Shown here: positions 8,106 to 17,455 of the stretch, piece after piece
Position numbering within the stretch: position 1 is the first letter of the stretch
Layout of the letters: each line of letters opens with the position of its first letter
Assembly (NCBI GenBank): GCA_009837185.1
Contig: VXUA01000071.1
Coordinates: 62,001-126,000, forward strand
Origin: Gammaproteobacteria bacterium
GTDB lineage: Bacteria > Pseudomonadota > Gammaproteobacteria > Pseudomonadales > Azotimanducaceae
Direction: 5' to 3'
DNA: 64,000 nt
The notes under the pieces: generated by a model
The model's input: only the letters and a program-made list of their open reading frames with translations
Database searches by the model: none
What the model was told of the DNA's origin: nothing
Made by a program: the position numbers and the translations under genes

Positions 8106-10967
8106 TCAATCACTTCGGTATCGCATCGTGAGTGAGTAATAGGGTCCTTGCCAAGGTACAAGGGAATCAGAGCGAACAATTCGTCCACAACACGCTTCAA
8201 ACTGAGCTGTGTCAGGTACAGCATCAAAAGCATTCGTCACCGCTGCAGTAACTGTAAAGTTATGTTTTAGATTGAACCCCACATGTGCATCCAACTGCCA
8301 CTTCGAACTGAAGGTTTGAATGAGTTCTAGCGAGGAGTTGCTCGCGTTTTTGTGAGAACCAAATCGATTCGCACGAACCATTAGATTCATGCCCCCGCGA
8401 AAACGATGATACGCTGTCAAAACTCCTCGATACCGCGGCCACGTATTTTCAAAATCAAAAAGACCTTCGGCGTTGATTAGCAGAAATGTCGTCCCATCAC
8501 CGCGCGTTTGGGGTACTTGACCGACGATCTCAATCTTGTTCCAATTGACCGTACCCACGAGCTCGGTTGTACCGAATCGGTTGTTAAATCTATAGGTGCC
8601 AACAATGTCCAATCCCTCAGATCGAGTCTTCAGCGAGTTCGTGAAGTAGACCACTTGAGCAATGGAACCCGCATTCGGTACCCCACGAGCGATCAAGTCT
8701 GCCACAGCGCGTTCATCGACTACGAACGGAGAAGATAGAGTTAACCGATCTTCAAGTTCAACCACGTATCCATCAAGTGTCACAACCCAGTGGTCTTTAG
8801 AAACGGAAGCCGACCTAATTGGTGCTTGAGTTTGATCTGACTGAGAAACCGTGCTTCTTTGTCTTGCTTGCGTGGTAGGACTTGATAGTACGATACCTGC
8901 GGTAAAGTGTGATGACTTTTCCGGATTCAGCGGTACTGCACCAAAATAAGCTGCGACTGGATGACCAGTAGGAAAAATGCCTTCCGCCACGGGAATACCC
9001 TGGCTATTGATACGGGTGACCACACTGACAGTAGAAATCTGACCAATGGTCGGAGCTTTAAAACCGGTACCGATGGAAGACCTTACCGCGGAGTAATTCG
9101 TAAATTTGTACTTCGTCGCAAATTTCCAAGTTGCGATGTTGCCGTACGCGCCGGCATCTTCGATCCTGCTTGCAAGATCCACAACCCAATTGTTCGCTAT
9201 ATCGTAGGATAGATCGACATATGCTGCGCTCCCATCTCGATTGCGATCTACCGAATACTGCGGAGGGTAACCGGGGAAACCGTTTGACCCAACCGCCATG
9301 ACGTTATAAATCGGGTCGCCAGCAATACAGTTTCCACCGGGTTGCGCTTCAATATCGGGATCACTGGCTATCAGTGCTTCGTGTCCAGGTATTCGACACA
9401 TCGGCGTTACCAGCGCATCATTTGGATCTGCGTCAACTTCAGCACTAGTAATATCCCAGTTGAAAGGGTCGATGCGAGCAAATGGTCCTACCATATGTGA
9501 GGCCGGATCACCCGTTCTGATCTCGTAGGAGTCTCGACGAACGTCAAAACCAAATGCAACAACGACGGGCTGGAACCAAGCTGTGAACAGAGTCCACTCA
9601 AAATCGAAGTTAAGGGCTAATTCGGAAGAGTTCAATTCACCCGGTCGAAAAGTGGTAGGGGAACTCGGTCCCATGGAAGGATTCCAAGTATCCTCTAATT
9701 GATATTTCATAGTACTGCTGCCGAATCGCAAGCTTAGATCCCAATCAACATATTGGAAAACATGCCCGCGAAATCCGACCACGGCCGCAAGATCATTAAT
9801 GTTGCCAGTAAATTTCGGCGTGAATCCTCCAGGGAAGCGATCTCGAGGATTGAATATTGATCCATCCCTCAAGCGAATCGGATTGAGCTGACCGACACCG
9901 GGGCGGCGATAGAAGAATGAACCGGTGCTCTCGCTGTCTCGCCAGTTTCCGAAGCCGTAGAATTCGACGGTTCCAAATATTTGGCTATACAACGGAACTG
10001 CAAAGTTTGCACTCAATTTAGCATCCTCTCGTACGGGTTCTCCCCATACCTGTTCAGGATTAGCCAGATTTTCTCGGTACTTTGGAGTTGTGTCATCTGG
10101 AATGCCGTCCGCACCCCACACTAGACTGAGAAAAGCACCGTCTTGATCTCGAATTTCTGTGAGTGAATCCGGTCCAAATCGATCGGGAACGCCGTCACCG
10201 TTTGTATCGACTGCAACTTCAGCACTTTGTGCTGGGGTTAGCCCACTACCCCCACCTACTGCGAGGTCATAACGTTGTCCTCTCGACGTGCCACTTGAAT
10301 CACTGTACTCGGCACTCAAATTTATGAAACCTTGAAGTAGCGGTAGTCCAATATTTGAAGTAAGCCTAACGTCGCCGCCACCTTGAGTGTACTCTCCCAC
10401 CGATGCGGTAAAAGAGGATGAGTCACGAGTGTCTTTCAGTTTGAAGTTTATGACGCCGGCAATAGCGTCTGAGCCATAAAGAGCACTCGCTCCGTCGTAC
10501 AAGACTTCGACGGCCTTCAATGCCGAAACTGGAATCGACGCGATATCAGCTCCGTGGGTACCACTACCGCCTAACCGGACGAGAGCACCTTTGTGTCGAC
10601 GCTTGTTATTCAAAAGAACGAGTACTTTGTCTGAGTCTAAACCACGCACAAATGGAGGACGCATAAAGGAAGCACCGTCAGAAATGGGTTCGCGTGAAAC
10701 ATTGAACGACGGCACCAACCGTTGCACCACATCAATTAAATCTGTTGCAGTCGCTACGCTCTCGATCTCTTCTTCGTCAAACAGTTGCACGGGCACGGTG
10801 CTCTCAATCGGCGACCGATCACTTGTGCGAGTTCCCACTGAGATGACTTCTTCCGAAATTTCGTACTGCTCTGTAGACTCACCAAATATCAACAACGTAC
10901 TGAAGGAAAACAACAACAAAATGGAATATCGATGTGCGGAGATGCGAGTTTTACGGTTGAGTTGCAT
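8106..10967 (-). CDS. TonB-dependent outer-membrane receptor
   Basis: A 953-residue outer-membrane active transporter. After the signal peptide (ISAHRYSILLLFSFSTLLIFG), a TonB-box-like stretch EEVISVGTR precedes the plug domain, which has VPVQLFDEEEIES, PSFNVSREP, FVRGLDSDKVLVLLNNKRRH, and the conserved VEVLYDGASALYGSDAIAGVINF. The rest is a beta-barrel with many aromatic-ended strands, finishing near YYSLTMRYRSD. The substrate cannot be read from the sequence; the plug is of the long-loop type often seen in carbohydrate or siderophore uptake of marine bacteria. An AAGGA ribosome site stands nine bases before the ATG. There is no TonB, periplasmic binding protein or hydrolase gene beside it. 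Confidence 0.93.
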   Translation of the reverse strand: MQLNRKTRISAHRYSILLLFSFSTLLIFGESTEQYEISEEVISVGTRTSDRSPIESTVPVQLFDEEEIESVATATDLIDVVQRLVPSFNVSREPISDGASFMRPPFVRGLDSDKVLVLLNNKRRHKGALVRLGGSGTHGADIASIPVSALKAVEVLYDGASALYGSDAIAGVINFKLKDTRDSSSFTASVGEYTQGGGDVRLTSNIGLPLLQGFINLSAEYSDSSGTSRGQRYDLAVGGGSGLTPAQSAEVAVDTNGDGVPDRFGPDSLTEIRDQDGAFLSLVWGADGIPDDTTPKYRENLANPEQVWGEPVREDAKLSANFAVPLYSQIFGTVEFYGFGNWRDSESTGSFFYRRPGVGQLNPIRLRDGSIFNPRDRFPGGFTPKFTGNINDLAAVVGFRGHVFQYVDWDLSLRFGSSTMKYQLEDTWNPSMGPSSPTTFRPGELNSSELALNFDFEWTLFTAWFQPVVVAFGFDVRRDSYEIRTGDPASHMVGPFARIDPFNWDITSAEVDADPNDALVTPMCRIPGHEALIASDPDIEAQPGGNCIAGDPIYNVMAVGSNGFPGYPPQYSVDRNRDGSAAYVDLSYDIANNWVVDLASRIEDAGAYGNIATWKFATKYKFTNYSAVRSSIGTGFKAPTIGQISTVSVVTRINSQGIPVAEGIFPTGHPVAAYFGAVPLNPEKSSHFTAGIVLSSPTTQARQRSTVSQSDQTQAPIRSASVSKDHWVVTLDGYVVELEDRLTLSSPFVVDERAVADLIARGVPNAGSIAQVVYFTNSLKTRSEGLDIVGTYRFNNRFGTTELVGTVNWNKIEIVGQVPQTRGDGTTFLLINAEGLFDFENTWPRYRGVLTAYHRFRGGMNLMVRANRFGSHKNASNSSLELIQTFSSKWQLDAHVGFNLKHNFTVTAAVTNAFDAVPDTAQFEACCGRIVRSDSLVPWQGPYYSLTMRYRSD

Positions 10968-11134
10968 GCAAAAGTGTCCTTTGAAGATTCACTGCGGGAG
11001 ATCACATTGTAGAAGGCTGACTCGTTCACGAAGAGCCAAGAATCTCGTAAACGAAATTGGGATAGTGATCAAAAAATTGAGCCAAAATTGTAGATATACA
11101 AACCGAAGATTTTTAAGCACGTGAGATTGGTATG

Positions 11135-11163
11135 TTGACCTTCTTGGATAACTGGCTTAAATA
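11135..11163 (+). promoter_or_regulatory. Promoter of selC
   Basis: TTGACC at 11135-11140 is followed after 17 bp by TAAATA at 11158-11163. The predicted start near 11170 coincides with the first base of the tRNA-Sec, leaving essentially no leader. The -35 matches five of six consensus bases; the -10 is weaker. Confidence 0.5.
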
Positions 11164-11169
11164 CTCATT

Positions 11170-11263
11170 GGAAGAGAATCGTCTCCGGTGAGATGCGCGG
11201 CCTTCAAAGCCGTTGAGATGCCTAATTGGTGTCTGGTGGGTTCGACTCCTACCTCTTCCGCCA
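11170..11263 (+). tRNA. selC: Selenocysteine tRNA (anticodon UCA)
   Basis: GGAAGAG (11170-11176) pairs with CTCTTCC (11253-11259), followed by G and an encoded CCA at 11261-11263. The anticodon arm GCGGC-CTTCAAA-GCCGT carries TCA, which reads UGA. A long variable arm and the T loop TTCGACT follow. At 94 nt, with GTCTCCGGTGAG in the D arm, it closely resembles the E. coli tRNA-Sec. The T stem contains one G-U pair. With selD about 3.5 kb away this indicates a selenocysteine-decoding organism; selA and selB are not in the window. Confidence 0.95.
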
Positions 11264-11314
11264 TCAATCGGGCGAAACGGAAGTGTTTCTTCGAAATTAC
11301 TCATAACCGAATCC

Positions 11315-12199
11315 TTACCACGGGTTTGTCTTCAAAACGGCCCAACAAATGACACCGATGGCACACGCGCCCGCAATCCATTGGCCCGACCTTCCCAACC
11401 ACCGTAGATTGAAGCTTGCTACCGCGGCACCCACAATTACACCACAAAACATGCCTGTGAAATGAGCGATTACATCGGTATTTTCGCCTCCAATTCCGAG
11501 CAAAATGAAGAGGCCGATAGCGCCAGCGATCGGTAGCGCGTTGTACCTCCATCCCCGACCGATGATCAACCTCCGGCGAAAAAATAGTCCAGCAAGTAAT
11601 CCGACTGCCGCAAACGTAGCGGTGGATGCACCGATGGACGCAAACATTGATCCTTGAATAAGTGAGTTTAAATAGTTTCCCATGGCTCCACAAAGAAGCA
11701 CCAACAACCAACACAATCCACTTCCAAAATGACGAGCGACAAGACAACCAAAAACCACGCCCATAACGGTGTTTCCCACAATATGAGCGACGTTTGCGTG
11801 TAGTAAAAGAGCAGTTATGCATCGCCACCATTCACCGTTCTCGACCGCGTGGACCCACATCGCACCTTGATCACGAAAGTTTGGGATGACACCCAAACCC
11901 TCCAAAATCCAAATACTCCAAATTAGCGCAACAAACACCACGCACCCAACGATACCGCTGTCGATGATTGGAGACGGGGCGCGTGTGCGATTGAAAATTC
12001 GATTCTCGGACAGATAGAGTGAGATTTGATCCCGAGCACTTCGCTCGAGATTATTTGGTACCAACAAAACCCAATCGCGTCCAATGCGCTCAACTTTAGA
12101 TTCGATACCCACGGATGTCAACACCAAATCAAATTCGAGGATTTTTCGATAGCGTTTCGCTTCGACAATCCCAATCCATTCACGAGTTTCTACGGACAC
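11315..12199 (-). CDS. Rhomboid family intramembrane serine protease
   Basis: The 294-residue protein has a ~85-residue cytoplasmic N-terminal domain (start GTG at 12197-12199) and then about six to seven membrane helices. The rhomboid signatures are present: WWRCITALLLHANVAHIVGN (the HxxxxHxxxN motif on helix 2), the catalytic serine in ASIGASTATFAAVG, and the catalytic histidine in DVIAHFTGMFCGV. The serine motif is GAST rather than the usual GxSG, a small deviation. Rhomboids cleave membrane proteins within the bilayer; the substrate here is unknown. It is convergent with selC and divergent from the glutamate-cysteine-ligase-like gene. Confidence 0.9.
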   Translation of the reverse strand: MSVETREWIGIVEAKRYRKILEFDLVLTSVGIESKVERIGRDWVLLVPNNLERSARDQISLYLSENRIFNRTRAPSPIIDSGIVGCVVFVALIWSIWILEGLGVIPNFRDQGAMWVHAVENGEWWRCITALLLHANVAHIVGNTVMGVVFGCLVARHFGSGLCWLLVLLCGAMGNYLNSLIQGSMFASIGASTATFAAVGLLAGLFFRRRLIIGRGWRYNALPIAGAIGLFILLGIGGENTDVIAHFTGMFCGVIVGAAVASFNLRWLGRSGQWIAGACAIGVICWAVLKTNPW

Positions 12200-12373
12200 T
12201 GCTTACGCTCAGTTCAATCGACAGTTGAAGGGGTAATAGCCATTAGCCAATAATGCTGTGACCGACCATTGGTAACTCTATCCATGTGACAATCGATAGG
12301 GGAACATTTCTGTTCGTAAAATTTTCGTGTTTAAATTTGATCAATACGGTTGATAACTAGCGAGACATCTTAG

Positions 12374-13795
12374 ATGGGAGACGAAATTGATCGCCGACAT
12401 TTCGGTGCAGTTGACTTTAGTCGTTTTAGGCGATTGTTAAAGCAAGAAACAGACCATCTGCAGAATTTGCTGGACTCTGACCGTATGAGCGAGCGAGGAG
12501 ACATTGTTGGATTTGAACTCGAAGCTTGTATTGTAGGAGAGGATGGACATCCCCGCGCCGCAAATAAAGAGTTGCTCAACGCTCTGAAAAATCCACTCGT
12601 CGTACCGGAATTATCACAATTTAACGTCGAACTCAACGGTAGTCCGACAGCCCTCACGGGTAATGTTTTCTCTCGTCTACACGATGAGCTGATGTCGACT
12701 TGGGAAGACTGCCAATCAACAGCTAATGCCCTCAACTGCCACTTAGTACAAATAGGAATATTACCTACCATTGAACAACGGCTCTTAACATCCGATCACA
12801 TGTCTGACATGGTGCGGTTCGAAGCGCTCAATGATCGCCTTATGGCGATACGCGACGGTACTGAAATTGAAATTCGCATAGAAGGCGCGAACGAAGAGTT
12901 AGATATTAGACACGACGATGTGATGCTGGAAGCGGCGGCAACCAGCTTTCAAATCCACTTACAGTGTAAACCGGAACGAGCCATCCGCGACTTCAACGCT
13001 GCGATAGTAGCGTCCGCTCCTATGGTCGCGCTCAGTGCAAATTCCCACTATTTGTTTGGCAAAGAGCTTTGGTCTGAAACCCGAATTCCGTTGTTCGAGC
13101 AAGCTATTGACATTGGTGCCAGACACTTAAACCGAGTTTATTTTGGATCGGATTATGTGAACGAATCGCTCATGGAAGTGTTTGCAGCCAATCTCCATGA
13201 CCATGCGATTTTGTTGCCTTTCGTTCAAGCAGAGCCGCTCCATAAATTCGCACATCTAAGGTTCCAAAACGGTACCATTTGGCGGTGGAACCGCCCTCTC
13301 ATTGGATTTGACTACGACGGACAACCGCATCTTCGTATCGAACATCGAACAGTTCCTTCTGGACCTACCATCAAAGATTGCGTAGCAAATTGTGCGGCCT
13401 TCGTCGGGTTTGTACGCGCACTAGTGAACCGCGCCACACCGGTAGAACAAGAAATACCCTTCGATATTGCAAAACAAAACTTTTACACTGCGGCAACACA
13501 TGGTTTAGAAGCTGAAATCGTGTGGACCAACGACCAAACGGTAAAGATAACGGATGTAATTACTGAAGAATTGCTGCCTGCCGCTCACGACGCATTGGTT
13601 GCCGCACACGTTCCACAAGAAGAATGCAATCTTTTCCTTGGAATCGTAAATGAACGTGTTCGAAGCGGTTTGAACGGTGCTAATTGGCAAAAACAATGGG
13701 TCGCAAAACACGGTCGCGACTTCCCACGACTCACAATCGATTACACTCGCCTACAGGAAACTAACGAACCCGTGCATACTTGGCCGACACCATGA
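12374..13795 (+). CDS. Glutamate-cysteine ligase family (GCS2-like) enzyme
   Basis: The 473-residue protein carries the carboxylate-amine ligase fold: IVGFELEACIV near residue 43 (metal/ATP binding), LSQFNVELNGSP, EAAATSFQIHLQC, and LRIEHRTVPSGPTIKDCVANC (arginine-rich active-site strand). This family joins an amino group to the gamma-carboxylate of glutamate; GshA-, EgtA- and YbdK-like members exist, so the substrate is not certain. Its stop overlaps the next start as ATGA, so it is translationally coupled to an AstE/AspA-like deacylase. That coupling hints at a shared small-molecule amide rather than glutathione itself. ATG at 12374. Confidence 0.8.
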   Translation: MGDEIDRRHFGAVDFSRFRRLLKQETDHLQNLLDSDRMSERGDIVGFELEACIVGEDGHPRAANKELLNALKNPLVVPELSQFNVELNGSPTALTGNVFSRLHDELMSTWEDCQSTANALNCHLVQIGILPTIEQRLLTSDHMSDMVRFEALNDRLMAIRDGTEIEIRIEGANEELDIRHDDVMLEAAATSFQIHLQCKPERAIRDFNAAIVASAPMVALSANSHYLFGKELWSETRIPLFEQAIDIGARHLNRVYFGSDYVNESLMEVFAANLHDHAILLPFVQAEPLHKFAHLRFQNGTIWRWNRPLIGFDYDGQPHLRIEHRTVPSGPTIKDCVANCAAFVGFVRALVNRATPVEQEIPFDIAKQNFYTAATHGLEAEIVWTNDQTVKITDVITEELLPAAHDALVAAHVPQEECNLFLGIVNERVRSGLNGANWQKQWVAKHGRDFPRLTIDYTRLQETNEPVHTWPTP

Positions 13796-14772
13796 AATTG
13801 TCGTCGGATCTGACATTCTTCAGGAATCTAACCTCACGACACGCAAACGAACTCGCTTCGATTCTACATACCCCTACGTTATTCGACTTTAGTAGTCCAG
13901 ACCAAGCCCCATTTTTTCTATCGATTCTGCTACACGGGAATGAGACGTCCGGGTGGGATGCACTGCGCACTCTCGTGCAAGAAGAGTATCAGGACAAGAA
14001 TCTTCCCTCCTGCTTGATTTTGATCGGAAACGTCCAAGCCGCACAACACAACAAGAGAATGCTAGACGGACAACCCGACTTCAATAGGATCTGGGAGGGT
14101 GGGAGCTCACCGTATGCGAAATGGGCAGATGACGTAATTTCATTTTTAGAGACAAAACACCCGTGGTTTGCACTTGACGTTCATAACAATACCGGTCCCA
14201 ATCCGCACCACTCGATTGTCACCAGCATTGACGCGACTACGATGTCTGCTGCACGCCTCTTCAGCCAAACAGCAATTTTTGCGCAGCAACCTCCTGGCGT
14301 ACTAACTCGTCGTACTTCGGCTTTTTGTACGTCTATTACCATAGAAGCAGGCTTGCCAGAAGACCCTGGAAGCGCTGCTCGTGCCCGTGAATATATTAGC
14401 GTTTTGTGGAACGCCGGTAAAGTACCAGAAACCGACACCTCTGATCAAGAGCTGTTCCAAAATAACGTCCGTGTCCTAATCGAAAATGCTGACACGATCA
14501 CTGATGACCAAGTCCCGAAATTTGCCCCTAAACTTTATCGCTACAACTTTAAGATTATTCCCGAAGGTACAGAACTCGCGCGTTTGGTAGTGGACCATGC
14601 GCGACTAATGGCTGTCGACGAGGATCAGCGAGATCAAACTCGAACTTTCTTAACCTACAAAGGGAAAAATGTTTCCCTTCGAAGAGACACGATCTTGTCT
14701 ATGTACACAGAAGATCCACGAATCGCTCGTCAAGATTGCGTCTGTTATTTCTTAGAGCCTCTGCAAGTTTAG
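13792..14772 (+). CDS. Succinylglutamate desuccinylase/aspartoacylase family zinc enzyme
   Basis: The protein (326 residues) has the M14-like zinc site: HGNETSGWDAL (His and Glu ligands, about residue 50), a conserved asparagine/arginine stretch GQPDFNRIWEG, and FALDVHNNTGPNPHH with the third histidine. The family hydrolyses N-acyl amino acids (AstE, aspartoacylase). I take ATG 13792 because it overlaps the previous stop as ATGA; a TTG at 13780 would add only four residues. Coupling to the glutamate-cysteine-ligase-like enzyme suggests synthesis and breakdown of the same compound, or a two-step modification. The real substrate is unknown. Confidence 0.8.
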   Translation: MKLSSDLTFFRNLTSRHANELASILHTPTLFDFSSPDQAPFFLSILLHGNETSGWDALRTLVQEEYQDKNLPSCLILIGNVQAAQHNKRMLDGQPDFNRIWEGGSSPYAKWADDVISFLETKHPWFALDVHNNTGPNPHHSIVTSIDATTMSAARLFSQTAIFAQQPPGVLTRRTSAFCTSITIEAGLPEDPGSAARAREYISVLWNAGKVPETDTSDQELFQNNVRVLIENADTITDDQVPKFAPKLYRYNFKIIPEGTELARLVVDHARLMAVDEDQRDQTRTFLTYKGKNVSLRRDTILSMYTEDPRIARQDCVCYFLEPLQV

Positions 14773-14782
14773 TCCGGTCGTT

Positions 14783-16960
14783 TCAGCTGAGAATCCTTGA
14801 GGATTTCTCGACCACTGTTCGCCCGACAATCGCAGCGTGTTGATACCCTGCATCCACGAGAGCCGATAAGCACTCACTAGATACTTCAGTAGGTACGGCG
14901 GCCAAAAGCCCACCACTGGTCTGAGGATCCACTAGTGGTGCAAGATTTTGGTCTTCCAAGTCAGAAGCAACCTCAAAATCGTCTAATGCTTGAACATTTG
15001 CATCGTGTAGCGTACTTTTGACACCTTGACTTAAGATGTTTTCAGTACCCGGAAGAACATTAGCAGAGTTTGCAAACAGTTCGATACTTACGTCCGAACG
15101 CTTTACGAGTTCCGCACAATGACCGACGAGTCCAAAGCCACTGATGTCTGTGACTGCAGATGCATCAAACTGGCGGAACAAGGAGGCTGCGCGTTTATTG
15201 GAACGTTCCATACTCTCGATACATTTCACCAAGTCGGCTGCACGAGTTTTCATATACATTAACCCCGCCAACAGTATCCCAGTACCCAGTGGTTTGGTGA
15301 GAATTAAATCCTGACCCTGCAACATGCCGGATCGAAACCACGGTGCATCCATGTGTGTGCCAGTCACAGCAAAACCCAAAGACGCTTCGACACCTTCGGC
15401 GGAATGACCACCGACAAGGGTCACGTTGTCAGTGTTAAAAACCGAAACTGCGCCCGATAACACTTGATAGAAGTCATCCTCCATCAGAGGTTCTGCCATC
15501 AAGGGGATAGTTACCATCGCTAACGCAATTTTGGGAACAGACCCCATAGCATATAGATCATTCAATGCGTGCGCGGCGGCAACCCGTCCAAATCGAAAAG
15601 GATCTGTAATCATCGGTTTAAAGTGATCACAACTCGTTGCTATCGTGTTGGAACCAAGGTCCACTACGGCGGCATCATCATCCAAACCATTGATCGTTCC
15701 GAGCGTGTGATTGGCTTTTAACCGCGAGAGGACACGATCCAACAACCGCGCGCCCAGCTTCGAAGCACAGCCACCACAACGCATCTCATCCACTCTGAAC
15801 TTTCTGGGTACAAACGAAGTCAAAGCCGGGAACGGCATCGCCTTTAACTCTTTAAATCTACGCATGAACTTCACATCGATTCTGTGTTTCCAACGACTGA
15901 TAACTTTCGAGCGCATACACCAAGGTCCCTTGGACGCGAGTGCGTTGTTGCCAGGTAGCCGCAAGATCGCTAGAGCTTGTCTTTGAGCGTTGTATGAACG
16001 AAGTGCCTTTTCTTTGAGAAATGCTCGCGCGTTGCGTGCAAGAATCGGTCCTTCACGTACTGCGAACACGCCGGACTTCGGTCGTTCCTGACCTACCAGA
16101 CAAACCATGTCGCCGCCAGCAAAGACATTGCGATGAGAAGTGCTACGTAGTTTCTTATCTACCTTTAGAAAACCTCCTGTATCAACATCGAATCCGGACT
16201 CCCGAATCCAAGCAGGTGCTTCCACCCCGGTAACCCACAAAACATGATCACATGGAATCTTAGCGCCATTTTCCGCTCCTACTTCCGTATCAGTCACTGA
16301 GGAAACACGAAAATCGACGAGAAACTTGATGTCATTTCGCGTTAATGTTGCTACCGCGATTTTTCTCACTCGTCGATTGTGTTGAATCATCAGTTCAGGA
16401 TCGGCGGATACGATCGTGATATCGAACACCGACCCAAACCGTTCTCTAACAGCAAGGGCAACTTCAACACTTCCCGGACCTCCTCCAACAACTACAAGCT
16501 TACTATGCACACCGGATTCACCTTGTGCCACAATGAGGTCCCATTCCGTAGTAAAACGACCGATTGGTTTTACCGCGGTGACGTTCGATAGACCGCGAAA
16601 CTTTATACCGGGTTCACCACCGGTATTGATGACTAAACAGTCGTAGCGAAGATCAGGTCTTTCTCGAAGTTTGACGCTGTTGTCTGAGGGCCTAATTTGA
16701 ACCACTTCATCCACGATTAACCGAGCGTTTGCAAAGGTACACAACTTCGCTAGGTCAATGTGAATGTCTTCCCACGAATACATACCATAGACGAACCCCG
16801 GGAGCATTCCTGAATAAGGCGAATGAGCTTCGCGAGCGACCACGGTTATACGAACATTGCGTTGCGGTCTCCTACCGAACATTCGCAAAACTTGCACATT
16901 TGAGTGGCCTGCACCAACTAAGAGTAGATCGTGCTTAAAGTGCGATGCAGAATAATTCAA
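14783..16960 (-). CDS. selD: NADH-dehydrogenase-like domain fused to selenide, water dikinase
   Basis: A 725-residue fusion. Residues 1 to about 370 form a type II NADH-dehydrogenase-like flavoprotein: FAD motif LLLVGAGHSNVQVL, LVVVGGGPGSVEVALAV for NADH, and FAGGDMVCL. The C-terminal half is SelD, which makes selenophosphate from selenide and ATP: EMRCGGCASKLG with the catalytic cysteine region, NGLDDDAAVVDLG, ALNDLYAMGSVPKIAL, VGGHSAEGVEASLG and DPQTSGGLLAAVP. Such fusions are known in many proteobacteria; the flavoprotein may supply reduced selenium. It has cysteine, not selenocysteine, at the catalytic position. The start is TTG at 16958-16960 with AAGGA ten bases upstream. It supplies the selC tRNA system. 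Confidence 0.95.
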   Translation of the reverse strand: MNYSASHFKHDLLLVGAGHSNVQVLRMFGRRPQRNVRITVVAREAHSPYSGMLPGFVYGMYSWEDIHIDLAKLCTFANARLIVDEVVQIRPSDNSVKLRERPDLRYDCLVINTGGEPGIKFRGLSNVTAVKPIGRFTTEWDLIVAQGESGVHSKLVVVGGGPGSVEVALAVRERFGSVFDITIVSADPELMIQHNRRVRKIAVATLTRNDIKFLVDFRVSSVTDTEVGAENGAKIPCDHVLWVTGVEAPAWIRESGFDVDTGGFLKVDKKLRSTSHRNVFAGGDMVCLVGQERPKSGVFAVREGPILARNARAFLKEKALRSYNAQRQALAILRLPGNNALASKGPWCMRSKVISRWKHRIDVKFMRRFKELKAMPFPALTSFVPRKFRVDEMRCGGCASKLGARLLDRVLSRLKANHTLGTINGLDDDAAVVDLGSNTIATSCDHFKPMITDPFRFGRVAAAHALNDLYAMGSVPKIALAMVTIPLMAEPLMEDDFYQVLSGAVSVFNTDNVTLVGGHSAEGVEASLGFAVTGTHMDAPWFRSGMLQGQDLILTKPLGTGILLAGLMYMKTRAADLVKCIESMERSNKRAASLFRQFDASAVTDISGFGLVGHCAELVKRSDVSIELFANSANVLPGTENILSQGVKSTLHDANVQALDDFEVASDLEDQNLAPLVDPQTSGGLLAAVPTEVSSECLSALVDAGYQHAAIVGRTVVEKSSRILS

Positions 16961-17232
16961 TCGCCATACGTCCTTGAATGTTGTGAAGTCTGTAACTCTG
17001 TATTGATGTTTCAGTGATACAAATGACGGGAAGTCCCATTGAAATTTTGTGTCCGTTTGAAATCCAAAGTCGCGTCACTACCGACTGACCTCTACATCAT
17101 GTCAAATAGTGGATTTGATCCTTTGAATTAGCACAATCCAATGCGAACATAATAATAATGTTTGGGTAGACAAAACCTAAACTTACAATCTCAGTTTCTG
17201 AAGCTTAACTGTTCTTCCACAAGACCTATCAC

Positions 17233-17376
17233 ATGACACGCCACCCTTTAAGACGAAAGTTCGCATGGTTGTTCTTCATTACACTAGCACTCCTATTCGT
17301 GGGCGGTTGTGCGTTGTTTCAGCCTAGGGATTGCGAAACCGACGAACTCCCTGACGAGATAAAAACGTTGGAATAA
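17233..17376 (+). CDS. Mini-lipoprotein (47 residues)
   Basis: A short frame from ATG 17233 to TAA 17374-17376. It reads MTRHPLRRKFAWLFFITLAL, then LFVGGCALFQPRDCETDELPDEIKTLE. A basic N-terminus, a hydrophobic core and the lipobox VGGC (Cys26) make it a probable lipoprotein with a mature part of only 22 residues, acidic and with one further cysteine. It lies 79 bp before coaE on the same strand and may share its transcript. No family is recognised; similar tiny lipoproteins occur in many gammaproteobacteria. The 16961-17232 stretch in front of it holds no other gene that I can see. Confidence 0.6.
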   Translation: MTRHPLRRKFAWLFFITLALLFVGGCALFQPRDCETDELPDEIKTLE

Positions 17377-17455
17377 CGGGATAACCTTCGCACAGCGTAC
17401 CCTTCAACCCGCGTTAATTACGAGGCGTTATTTCTACGGTCGTTTACTTTCAAAA

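Noticed and set aside
10591-11124. A 177-codon forward frame over the start of the TonB receptor gene
   Set aside because: Antisense to the conserved plug domain; no recognisable protein features.
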